From the NCBI GenBank assembly GCA_041485845.1, contig JBGPKH010000657.1, positions 1 to 5,072 on the forward strand: 5,072 bases of DNA, written 5' to 3'. This DNA comes from OMOG01 sp041485845. Its GTDB lineage: Bacteria; Acidobacteriota; Terriglobia; Bryobacterales; Bryobacteraceae. The translations under genes and the position numbers were made by a program. The notes under the pieces were generated by a model, which had not been told where the DNA came from, ran no database searches, and saw only the letters and a list, made by a program, of their open reading frames with translations. Positions 1 to 5,072 of the stretch are shown here, piece by piece (position 1 is the stretch's first letter; every line of letters begins with the position of its first letter).

Positions 1-1304
1 AGTCGAACGGACCTCTCCACCAGGTGCCCTCGACCGGCGGCGAGCCCAGGCCCTTGCTCAAGCTGGATGCGGCTCGCAAGGAGATTCGCCAGGGATGGCC
101 CCACTTCCTGCCGGACGGCCGGCATTTTCTCTACGCTTCGTACAGCAGCGATCCGGGCAAGGGAGGGACCTACCTCGGCTCGATCGATGGCCAGGAGCCC
201 CGCCGGCTGCTCGATACCGTATCCAACGCGAGTTTCGTATCGCCAGCCCTGCTTCTATTCGGACGCGGGCGGGTGTTGATGGCCCAGCAGTTCGAATCCG
301 GAAAACTCCAACCCGGCGGCGAACCATTCCCAGTGGCGGACCTGGTCGGCCGCTCGGAGTTCGCCCAGAACAGCATCTATTCCTCGTCGCCAAACGGCGT
401 CCTGGTGTACCGGTCGGAGATTTCCGCCGCGGCGGATGTTCAGCCGGCCTGGTACGACCGAAACGGGAAGCGGCTCGGGTCTGTTGGTGAACCTCGTGTT
501 TACCGGCAAGGCGCTCTGTCGCCGGACGAGAAGCGCTTTGCCGCGGAGATTTTGGATCCTAAGGTTGGGACCTACGACATCTGGCTGCTGGACCTGACCA
601 GCAGCATCCTGTCCCGGGTGACCTCGGATCCGGCCAACAAGAACACGGTCGCCTGGTCACCCGACGGACGGGAGATTCTTTTCAGTTCCAACAATAGCGG
701 CACCCTGAATCTGTACCGAAAGGTGGTTGGTGGCGGAGACGCGCAGCTCGTCCAGGCATCCACGGAGCCGGTCTTTCCGGCGGAGTGGCTGAAGGACGGG
801 TCGATGACGTTCCTGAATACCAATGGCAGGTCCTTCTACCGGCTGCCTCCCGGCGCGGGCGGCGCGGGCGCCAAGCCCGAGACTCTGCTGAAAACGGATT
901 ACGACAAGGATGAACCGCGGGTTTCTCCGGACGGGCACTGGGTAGCTTACAACACCAATGAATCGGGACGTTGGGAAGTGTATATCGCGGCGTTCCCATC
1001 CTTCACCGAGAGACGCCAGGTTTCGAACAACGGCGGGGTCCAGGGCTACTGGAGGAAAGACGGCAAGGAGTTGTTCTACCTCTCGCTCGACGGCAACGTG
1101 GTGTCGGTCGCGGTCAAGCCCGGCCAGGCTCTCGAAACCGGCATACCCAAAGTTCTCTTCCCGACGCGGGTTCCGGTCCAACCCACATGGGACCAGTTCG
1201 CGGTGACGGGCGACGGCCAGCGGTTTCTGCTGCTGGAGTCGATCGAGGCCGAGGCCAAGCCATTCACCATCGTGCTGAACTGGCCGGCGGCGGTGAAGCG
1301 GTGA
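1..1304 (+). CDS. PD40/TolB-like beta-propeller protein, 3' part; probable Ser/Thr protein kinase C-terminus
   Basis: The reading frame is open from base 3 with no stop before the left edge and ends at TGA 1302-1304, leaving 433 visible residues, so the gene starts outside the window. A GTG at base 24 lies mid-domain and is not a convincing start. The protein is a chain of PD40-type propeller blades with recurring [S/L]-P-[D/N]-G turns: LPDG (visible residues 36-39), SPNG (129-132), SPDE (173-176), SPDG (219-222, preceded by W) and SPDG (308-311). Later degenerate blades read GYWRKDGKELFY (348-359) and TGDGQRFL (402-409). The ending FTIVLNWPAAVKR closely resembles the terminus of the large acidobacterial Ser/Thr kinases that carry an N-terminal Pkn-type kinase domain, one membrane helix and an extracytoplasmic propeller. 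No kinase motif is visible here, so kinase identity is inference; a stand-alone TolB-like or peptidase-linked propeller is the alternative. The propeller probably senses or binds a ligand or partner protein outside the membrane. Confidence 0.85.
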   Translation, partial: SNGPLHQVPSTGGEPRPLLKLDAARKEIRQGWPHFLPDGRHFLYASYSSDPGKGGTYLGSIDGQEPRRLLDTVSNASFVSPALLLFGRGRVLMAQQFESGKLQPGGEPFPVADLVGRSEFAQNSIYSSSPNGVLVYRSEISAAADVQPAWYDRNGKRLGSVGEPRVYRQGALSPDEKRFAAEILDPKVGTYDIWLLDLTSSILSRVTSDPANKNTVAWSPDGREILFSSNNSGTLNLYRKVVGGGDAQLVQASTEPVFPAEWLKDGSMTFLNTNGRSFYRLPPGAGGAGAKPETLLKTDYDKDEPRVSPDGHWVAYNTNESGRWEVYIAAFPSFTERRQVSNNGGVQGYWRKDGKELFYLSLDGNVVSVAVKPGQALETGIPKVLFPTRVPVQPTWDQFAVTGDGQRFLLLESIEAEAKPFTIVLNWPAAVKR

Positions 1305-1663
1305 AAGACCGCCCGGCGGGTATGGAGGCAACGCGCAAACCGGGATGGACGGTGCAGTGAAGCGGGCGGGTTTTCTTGGCCCCTTTTCCGGGCGCATTGC
1401 GTTTAGTAGATGTGGGACATCGAGAGCTTGCGTCGAGCACCCGGCGCGGCCGGCTGAAAGAGCTGGAACGGCTGGACGGTTGGCTTCTGTCCGGCGGCGC
1501 ACGGCGGTTGCGGCATGTTGCGTTTTGCATCGCTTTGTTGATGAATTTACCCAATGCGTGGGCGTTGTTCCGCCCAGGGGCGGGGGCGGTTCCGACTTCG
1601 CTGGAGCCGGTGGCTCGTCTGACCTGGATGGGTCGTTGAGTACCCGGGTTCGGGACTGACACC
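1305..1663. other. Intergenic stretch with no supported gene
   Basis: This lies between the propeller stop and the dispersed repeat. Open frames exist on both strands, for example plus 1345-1659 and 1376-1639 and minus 1264-1662, but their products are rich in Arg, Ala, Pro and Gly with no recognisable domain and no good ribosome binding site, as expected of random frames in GC-rich DNA. Small hairpins occur: CCGC/GCGG just after the stop near 1308-1318, and CCGCC-CAGG-GGCGG at 1570-1583. Neither is followed by a T-run, so I do not call them intrinsic terminators. The segment could be an old mobile-element remnant or a longer dispersed repeat, but nothing in it proves that. Confidence 0.5.
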
Positions 1664-1775
1664 GCCGCAGGACAGCGAGCAAACTGCGGGTGAGCACGGG
1701 ACGCGATTCCGGCAAGACCACTCCCTACCGGTCGTGGCTCCGAACAGAGCCGCGCGCCTCGGCGAGCGGCATTCG
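1664..1775 (-). repeat. Probable dispersed intergenic repeat of the acidobacterial 'ARGS-SHDR' type
   Basis: Read on the minus strand, one frame gives MPLAEARGSVRSHDR and stops; after a frame change the next piece reads PESRPVLTRSLLAVL. I recognise these two pseudo-peptides from over-predicted small ORFs in Solibacter-like genomes, where they mark a noncoding repeat scattered between genes. The core carries a perfect hairpin, GGCTC (1736-1740) pairing with GAGCC (1747-1751) around a 6-base loop, inside the part that reads ARGSVRSH. It sits between two convergent genes, a usual place for such repeats. The boundaries are approximate because only one copy lies in the window. Recognition is from memory of the family, so identity is likely but not proven; no transposase is present. 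Confidence 0.6.
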
Positions 1776-1819
1776 GATACGGGAGCGAATTTCAAAAATC
1801 GTGGTAGCGTCCAAGGGTG

Positions 1820-2818
1820 TCAGGCGGCTACCCGCACCAGCACCTTGCCCATCGGGCCTTCGGCCAGACGCGCGAACGCCGCCTTGACTTCCTCGAAGAG
1901 GAACACACGATCCACCACAGGACGCTTGCGCAGCGCATCCAGACGGCGGACGATCTCCTGCCACGCGAGTTGCGCGGACTGCGGCGTGAAGTCGGCGACC
2001 GCCACGCCGCCGATGCGGTTCCTGCGGAAGAAAAGAGTTCCGGTGTTGAACTCGGGCACGGGTCCGCCGCTCCTTCCCACCACGCTGATGCGTCCGCCGT
2101 AGCCCAGCATGGCCACCACGTCGTTGAACAGCGGTCCGGCTACGTTGTCCACCGCGAGATCCACTTTCCTGGGAGCAATGGCGGCGAGGACGCTCTTGCG
2201 CAGATTCTTGTCCTGCGGGTCGAACACAGAGTCGGCGCCCAGATCCCTCAGCTTCGCGCCCTTTTCCGCGCTGCGCGATAAGGCAACCACGCGCAGGCGC
2301 ATCGATTTGCCGAGCAGCACCGACGCCACGCCCACACCGCCAGAGGCGCCGGTCACCAGCAATACCGAGTCTTCCGGCGGAGGCGCCGGCGGATCGCTCC
2401 ATTGCGTCAGAGCCTGCCAGGCGGTGAGGAAGACGAGCGGCGCGCCGGCCATTTCTTCGAGAGACCAGCCCGCCGGAATGGGGGCGAGGCTGGCGGCGGG
2501 AATCACGGCCTTCCCGGCCAAGGTGCCCCAGGTCTCCACGCCCGCATTGCAGCGCAGGACGCCGACGGTTTCTCCCACGCGGACGTGATCGACACCCGCA
2601 CCGGTGGCGAGCACGTCGCCAACCCCGTCGCGGCCCAGGATGTGGGGGAGCGGCGGTTTGGCCGGGTACATCGCCCTGGCCAGGAAGGCATCGGCGGGAT
2701 TCAGGGCCGCGAAGCGGATTCGCAGCAGCACCTCGCCGGCGCCGGGCACGGGGTCGGGCACGTCGCCCAGACGCAGCTTTTCTACACCGTCGTAGGAGTC
2801 CATCAACCATGCGCGCAT
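1820..2818 (-). CDS. Zinc-independent MDR oxidoreductase (quinone oxidoreductase / alcohol dehydrogenase-like)
   Basis: This 332-residue protein has the length and layout of the quinone oxidoreductase branch of the medium-chain dehydrogenase/reductase superfamily, which reduces quinones, enals or similar carbonyls with NAD(P)H in the cytoplasm. The GroES-like domain spans about residues 26-130 and includes AALNPAD (37-43) and GRDGVG (62-67). The Rossmann nucleotide-binding region starts at LLVTGASGGVGVAS (about 153-166), the form of the glycine motif seen in QOR-type enzymes. SRS (181-183) after the second beta strand fits NADP(H) preference, by inference. The end, GPMGKVLVRV (321-330), matches the family's GKxVL terminus. 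The only cysteine is Cys90 and the catalytic and structural zinc ligands are absent, so it is a zinc-free member. I chose ATG 2816-2818 because MRAWLMDSYDG is a typical family N-terminus; an in-frame GTG at 2893 would add 25 residues of low-complexity type. No clear Shine-Dalgarno precedes the chosen ATG. The substrate cannot be told from sequence. Confidence 0.92.
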   Translation of the reverse strand: MRAWLMDSYDGVEKLRLGDVPDPVPGAGEVLLRIRFAALNPADAFLARAMYPAKPPLPHILGRDGVGDVLATGAGVDHVRVGETVGVLRCNAGVETWGTLAGKAVIPAASLAPIPAGWSLEEMAGAPLVFLTAWQALTQWSDPPAPPPEDSVLLVTGASGGVGVASVLLGKSMRLRVVALSRSAEKGAKLRDLGADSVFDPQDKNLRKSVLAAIAPRKVDLAVDNVAGPLFNDVVAMLGYGGRISVVGRSGGPVPEFNTGTLFFRRNRIGGVAVADFTPQSAQLAWQEIVRRLDALRKRPVVDRVFLFEEVKAAFARLAEGPMGKVLVRVAA

Positions 2819-2870
2819 GGTGTCATTGTCGCGCAGTGGCGGGCGGGGGTGAGAGGCGGATGTGGCCGCC

Positions 2871-3253
2871 CTAGGCGACGTTGACCGAGTCACCGGCCGG
2901 TGGGAAACGCGCGTTCATCCACGCGTGCCACAAAGGCTGGTCGCGTGTTTGTGCGGCATCGGGTGCGCGATGAACGACCAGGCGATGCGCGCGGCCGCCG
3001 GGGGCGGTGAGGCCGAAGAAGAGCTTTCCGTCGTAGGTAGCTCTGAGCGGTGGGGCCGAAGAAGAGCTTGCCGTCGTAGGTAGCTCTCAGCGGTGGGGCC
3101 GAAGAAGAGCTTGCCGTCGTAGGTAGCTCTCAGCGGCGATGCCGACGCCCAGCTCCCAGCCCGTGGGGACCTGGGGATCCGAGGCGAACATGCGCCGCCC
3201 GACGGTGTAGAGGGGCACGGGGGAGCCGGGCGCAGGTGGCGTTACTACGTGGA
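2871..3253 (-). pseudogene. C-terminal remnant resembling a WS/DGAT-family acyltransferase
   Basis: Starting at the TPR gene's stop codon but in another frame, the minus strand reads VVTPPAPGSPVPLYTVGRRM, then PQVPTGWELGVGIAAESY (ending at 3123). This resembles the C-terminal domain (DUF1298 type) of wax ester synthase/diacylglycerol acyltransferases, where a TNVPGPxxPLYxxGRRM segment is followed by VPxGxELGV and SYDGKLFFGLTA. These enzymes esterify fatty alcohols or diacylglycerol with acyl-CoA to make storage lipids. The SYDGKLFFG strand is broken by a 4-bp duplication and a 43-bp tandem repeat; the frame hits TGA at 3087-3089, and beyond the repeat YDGKLFFGLTAPGG reappears in the same frame, which runs to TAG 2871-2873. 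The residues after GLTAPGG no longer resemble the family clearly. The N-terminal domain with its HHxxxDG active site is missing and there is no plausible start, so this is a non-functional fragment. Family assignment is from motif memory and moderately sure; decay is seen directly. Confidence 0.66.
3005..3136. repeat. 43-bp direct tandem repeat, about 3.1 copies
   Basis: Units lie at 3011-3053, 3054-3096 and 3097-3136, with five matching bases before the first unit (3005-3009). The second and third units agree at every base of the shared 40. The first differs from the second at two positions: 3027 (T for G) and 3045 (G for C). Every unit holds the same 4-bp direct duplication, GTAG-GTAG (3033-3040, 3076-3083, 3119-3126). 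Removing one GTAG leaves a 39-bp, 13-codon unit that on the minus strand reads about ESYDGKLFFGPTA, a strand of the surrounding acyltransferase-like remnant. The 4-bp duplication therefore most likely came first and the 43-bp unit was amplified afterwards, inside a gene already frameshifted. Confidence 0.97.
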
Positions 3254-4366
3254 TTAGCAGTTCTCGCCGGTCGTCTTGGGAGGGTCCGCGATCCGGTCTT
3301 CGAGGCCGGCGCAATGACGCCGCATCGCTGCGACGTGCGGATGGTCCTTTTCGAGAGTTCTTTCCATAACCATCAGCGCCTGCCGGGCCAGCTCCAACGC
3401 CTCGTGGGGTTGGCCCCGGTCCTCGAGGACTCCCGACAGATTGCCGGCGGTCAGGGCGGTGTCGGGATGTTCGATACCCAGGAGCCGCTCCTTCATGGCC
3501 AACGCCCCTCGGTACAGCTCCTCGGCACGTGCGACGTTGCCTTCGGCCGCTTCCAGGGCGGCCAGGTTGTGCAAGGTGGATGCCACCTCGTAGTGCTCGG
3601 GGCCGAAGATGCGCTGGTAGGCCGCCACGGCGCGCTCGTAGATGGGCCGCGATTCGGTGTAGCGCCCGAGCCCATCGAGAATCGCCGCGTACGCCACTTC
3701 GTCCGCCAGGGTATGGGGGTGGTCTTCTCCCAACGCGGCGCGGCGGAGCTCCCACGCTTCGCGAGAGGGCGCTACGGCCTCGGCGAACGCGCCGCGCGCA
3801 TGGTGCAGCCCGCCGACATTGTGCAGCAGCGTGGGCAGGATATCGCTGTGCGGCTCCATAGCGCGGGCCAACTCCAGCGCGCGCTCGTAGAATCGCGAGC
3901 CGTCCTCGAAGCGCCCCCAGAACTTGCACAGCACGCCCAAATTATTGAGCGCGGTCACGACCATTCCGGGCTGCGCGGTTTCTTCGGCAACGGCCAGAGC
4001 GCGCCGCAGGGGACCTTCGGCTTCGGCGTATTGTCCCTTCTGCCGCAGCGCCGTCCCCCACAGGCCGAGCGCGTTGGCCAGAATCAAGCGCCCGTCATCG
4101 CCCTCAAACTGCGGCACGAGCGGCTCGATGATATGGGCGGCGCGCGCCGCGCACGCCGCGGCATGGTCGTAGCTGCCGCGCTGTTCGAGAATCCCGCCGA
4201 GCGTGTGCAGAATGTTGGCCACGTCGGGGGATTCGGGACCTTCCTCGGCTTCGAAAATCGTCAGCGCTTCACCGCAGAGACGCTCCGCTTCCGCGAGGTC
4301 GTTCTCCGCCGCGCGTTGGTCGGAGGAGTCCAGCAATTCGAGCGCGCGATCGATGGCTTGGCTCAT
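3254..4366 (-). CDS. Tetratricopeptide repeat (TPR_12 / kinesin-light-chain-like) protein
   Basis: This is a 370-residue all-helical protein with about seven TPR units. The later ones have the ~42-residue spacing and the LG-x-[D/E]HP signature of kinesin-light-chain-type TPRs. Clear units begin near residues 47 (SPDVANILHTLGGILEQRG), 95, 134 (TALNNLGVLCKFWGRFEDG), 174, 213 (GEDHPHTLADEV), 255 (GPEHYEVASTLHNLAALEA) and 297 (GIEHPDTALTAGNLSGVLED); residues 10-44 look like a degenerate first unit. There is no signal peptide, membrane segment or enzymatic domain, so it is probably a cytoplasmic protein-protein scaffold; its partner is unknown. The start ATG 4364-4366 was chosen because it overlaps the upstream ABC gene's stop as ATGA and opens with a clean MSQAIDRALELL helix; an earlier in-frame start at 4411 would lie inside the ABC gene. 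The stop TAA 3254-3256 directly abuts the acyltransferase-like remnant. Coupling to the ABC gene suggests a role linked to that exporter, by inference only. Confidence 0.9.
   Translation of the reverse strand: MSQAIDRALELLDSSDQRAAENDLAEAERLCGEALTIFEAEEGPESPDVANILHTLGGILEQRGSYDHAAACAARAAHIIEPLVPQFEGDDGRLILANALGLWGTALRQKGQYAEAEGPLRRALAVAEETAQPGMVVTALNNLGVLCKFWGRFEDGSRFYERALELARAMEPHSDILPTLLHNVGGLHHARGAFAEAVAPSREAWELRRAALGEDHPHTLADEVAYAAILDGLGRYTESRPIYERAVAAYQRIFGPEHYEVASTLHNLAALEAAEGNVARAEELYRGALAMKERLLGIEHPDTALTAGNLSGVLEDRGQPHEALELARQALMVMERTLEKDHPHVAAMRRHCAGLEDRIADPPKTTGENC
4363..4366 (-). promoter_or_regulatory. ATGA stop/start overlap coupling ABC exporter and TPR gene
   Basis: On the minus strand the ATG of the TPR gene (4366-4364) shares two bases with the TGA of the ABC gene (4365-4363). 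Such a 4-bp overlap usually means translational coupling by terminating ribosomes. The upstream bases on the minus strand read ATGGTGGTGGCGCATCC, which offers only a weak GGTGG-like ribosome binding site, consistent with dependence on re-initiation. Confidence 0.85.
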
Positions 4367-5072
4367 GGATGCGCCACCACCATCAGGGTCCGGGCGCGCC
4401 GCAGCGCGCATTCGAGGGCCTGTCGCAGGCTTTCGGGATCGAGCGCCGCCAGGCTCTCGTCCAGAATGACCACTTCCGATTTTTGGAGCAGCGCGCGCGC
4501 CATGTACAGCCGGCTGCGCTCGCCCTGGGAGAGCTGCCAGCCGGTCTCACCGACCATTTGCATGAGGCCGCCCGGCATACGTTCCAGCAGGGGGCCGAGT
4601 CCCAACTCGCGGCAGATCGCGCCGGCTTCGCGCATGTCTTCGGGCGATGCCGGCCAGCTTCGGCCGAGCAGCAGGTTGTAGGCGAACGGTCCGGTGAGCA
4701 CGTGGTTCTCATGATACTGGGGGGCGGCCACCACGTTGCGCCGCCACAGCGCGTCACCCAGCGTTTGGCGGTCGAAGCCGCAGGCCCGCACCAACCCGGA
4801 TTGCGGCGAGCGAAGTCCGGCGAGCAGGGAGACGAGTGTGGATTTTCCGCCCCCGCTTTCGCCCTCGAGCAGGATCCACTCGCCGCGTTGAATGCGGAGC
4901 GCCGCGCGATCGAGGATGCGCCGCCCCGAGGCGTAGTGAAACGAGATCTCGCTGGCGTCGAGCACGTCGCCGGTGGTGACGGGCAAGCGTCCTACGGCGC
5001 CCGCGTTCGCCGGCCGCGCCGCGGCGCGGAACAGGCCGGCCACCTGCTCCCAGGAAATCGCCGCGCCGCTCA
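4363..5072 (-). CDS. ABC transporter ATP-binding domain, exporter type; 5' end outside window
   Basis: The frame is open to the right edge and ends at TGA 4363-4365, giving 235 visible residues. The first residues, SGAAISWEQVAGLFRAAAR, look like the linker after a fused membrane domain, so the whole protein is probably a TMD-NBD exporter in the inner membrane; the TMD itself is not visible. ATPase motifs in order are: A-loop aromatic in FHYASG (about 44-49), Walker A GESGGGKST (70-78), Q-loop APQYHEN (about 116-122), an exporter-like X-loop GETGWQ (174-179), signature LSQGE (180-184), Walker B VVILDE with its catalytic Glu (200-205), D-loop ALD and H-loop His (234). All catalytic residues are present, so it should hydrolyse ATP. 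The signature departs from the canonical LSGGQ. The protein stops one residue after the H-loop His (VVAHP), whereas exporters normally add 25-40 residues. The substrate is unknown. The GTG at 5043 is inside the linker and is not the true start. Confidence 0.93.
   Translation of the reverse strand, partial: SGAAISWEQVAGLFRAAARPANAGAVGRLPVTTGDVLDASEISFHYASGRRILDRAALRIQRGEWILLEGESGGGKSTLVSLLAGLRSPQSGLVRACGFDRQTLGDALWRRNVVAAPQYHENHVLTGPFAYNLLLGRSWPASPEDMREAGAICRELGLGPLLERMPGGLMQMVGETGWQLSQGERSRLYMARALLQKSEVVILDESLAALDPESLRQALECALRRARTLMVVAHP

Noticed and set aside
1306..1320. Hairpin after the propeller stop considered as an intrinsic terminator
   Set aside because: The stem is only 4 bp and no T-run follows.
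1264..1662. Minus-strand 132-codon open frame and overlapping plus-strand frames 1345-1659 and 1376-1639
   Set aside because: Products are Arg/Pro/Ala-rich with no domain, no good ribosome binding site, and the minus frame runs into the propeller gene; open frames on both strands at once are typical of GC-rich noncoding DNA.
657..1721. Minus-strand 354-codon open frame
   Set aside because: It is antisense to the propeller gene over half its length; the only recognisable part, near its start, is the dispersed repeat's pseudo-peptide.
1725..2810. Minus-strand 361-codon open frame overlapping the MDR gene in another frame
   Set aside because: The product is extremely Arg/Gly-rich and the MDR frame accounts for the sequence; only its tail, within the dispersed repeat, is informative.
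2819..2893. Extended GTG start for the MDR enzyme at 2893
   Set aside because: The added 25 residues are Arg/Ser/Pro-rich and unlike the family, which starts at the MRAWL-type first beta strand.
3005..3136. Short direct repeats considered as a CRISPR array
   Set aside because: Units abut head to tail with no spacers and read as a piece of a coding sequence, so this is a tandem duplication.
3236..4681. Plus-strand 481-codon open frame
   Set aside because: It lies antisense to the TPR and ABC genes, whose products have clear domain motifs; this frame is a shadow caused by GC-rich codon use.

Overview
The window is a GC-rich stretch of bacterial chromosome. It most likely comes from an Acidobacteriota member, with Solibacter/Bryobacter relatives as the best guess. 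The guess rests on three things: the C-terminal PD40 propeller typical of the large acidobacterial Ser/Thr kinase families, a dispersed repeat whose minus strand reads as the 'ARGS...SHDR' pseudo-peptide I associate with those genomes, and a remnant resembling acidobacterial WS/DGAT acyltransferases. No database search was possible, so the taxon is an inference.

Layout: (1) Bases 1-1304, plus strand: the 3' part of a beta-propeller (PD40/TolB-like) protein, probably the sensor end of a membrane Ser/Thr protein kinase whose kinase domain lies left of the window. (2) Bases 1305-1819: a convergent intergenic region. Its first ~360 bases hold no gene I can support; about 1664-1775 is a likely dispersed repeat. 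(3) Bases 1820-2818, minus strand: a complete zinc-independent MDR-family quinone oxidoreductase/alcohol dehydrogenase-like enzyme. (4) Bases 2871-3253, minus strand: a decayed C-terminal fragment resembling a wax ester synthase/diacylglycerol acyltransferase (WS/DGAT). It is disrupted by a 43-bp tandem repeat in three copies (3005-3136), each carrying the same 4-bp duplication. (5) Bases 3254-4366, minus strand: a TPR-repeat protein. (6) Bases 4363-5072, minus strand: the nucleotide-binding domain of an exporter-type ABC transporter, cut by the window end and ending unusually early, right after its H-loop. Its stop overlaps the TPR start as ATGA, so the two are very likely co-translated.

The ABC exporter and TPR protein look like one operon. 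The MDR enzyme follows on the same strand but is separated by ~435 bases of degraded sequence, so co-transcription is uncertain. The kinase/propeller gene is a separate convergent unit. I see no CRISPR array, RNA gene, intact insertion sequence or strong candidate for a new system. The most unusual element is the frame-cycling tandem repeat in the WS/DGAT remnant.
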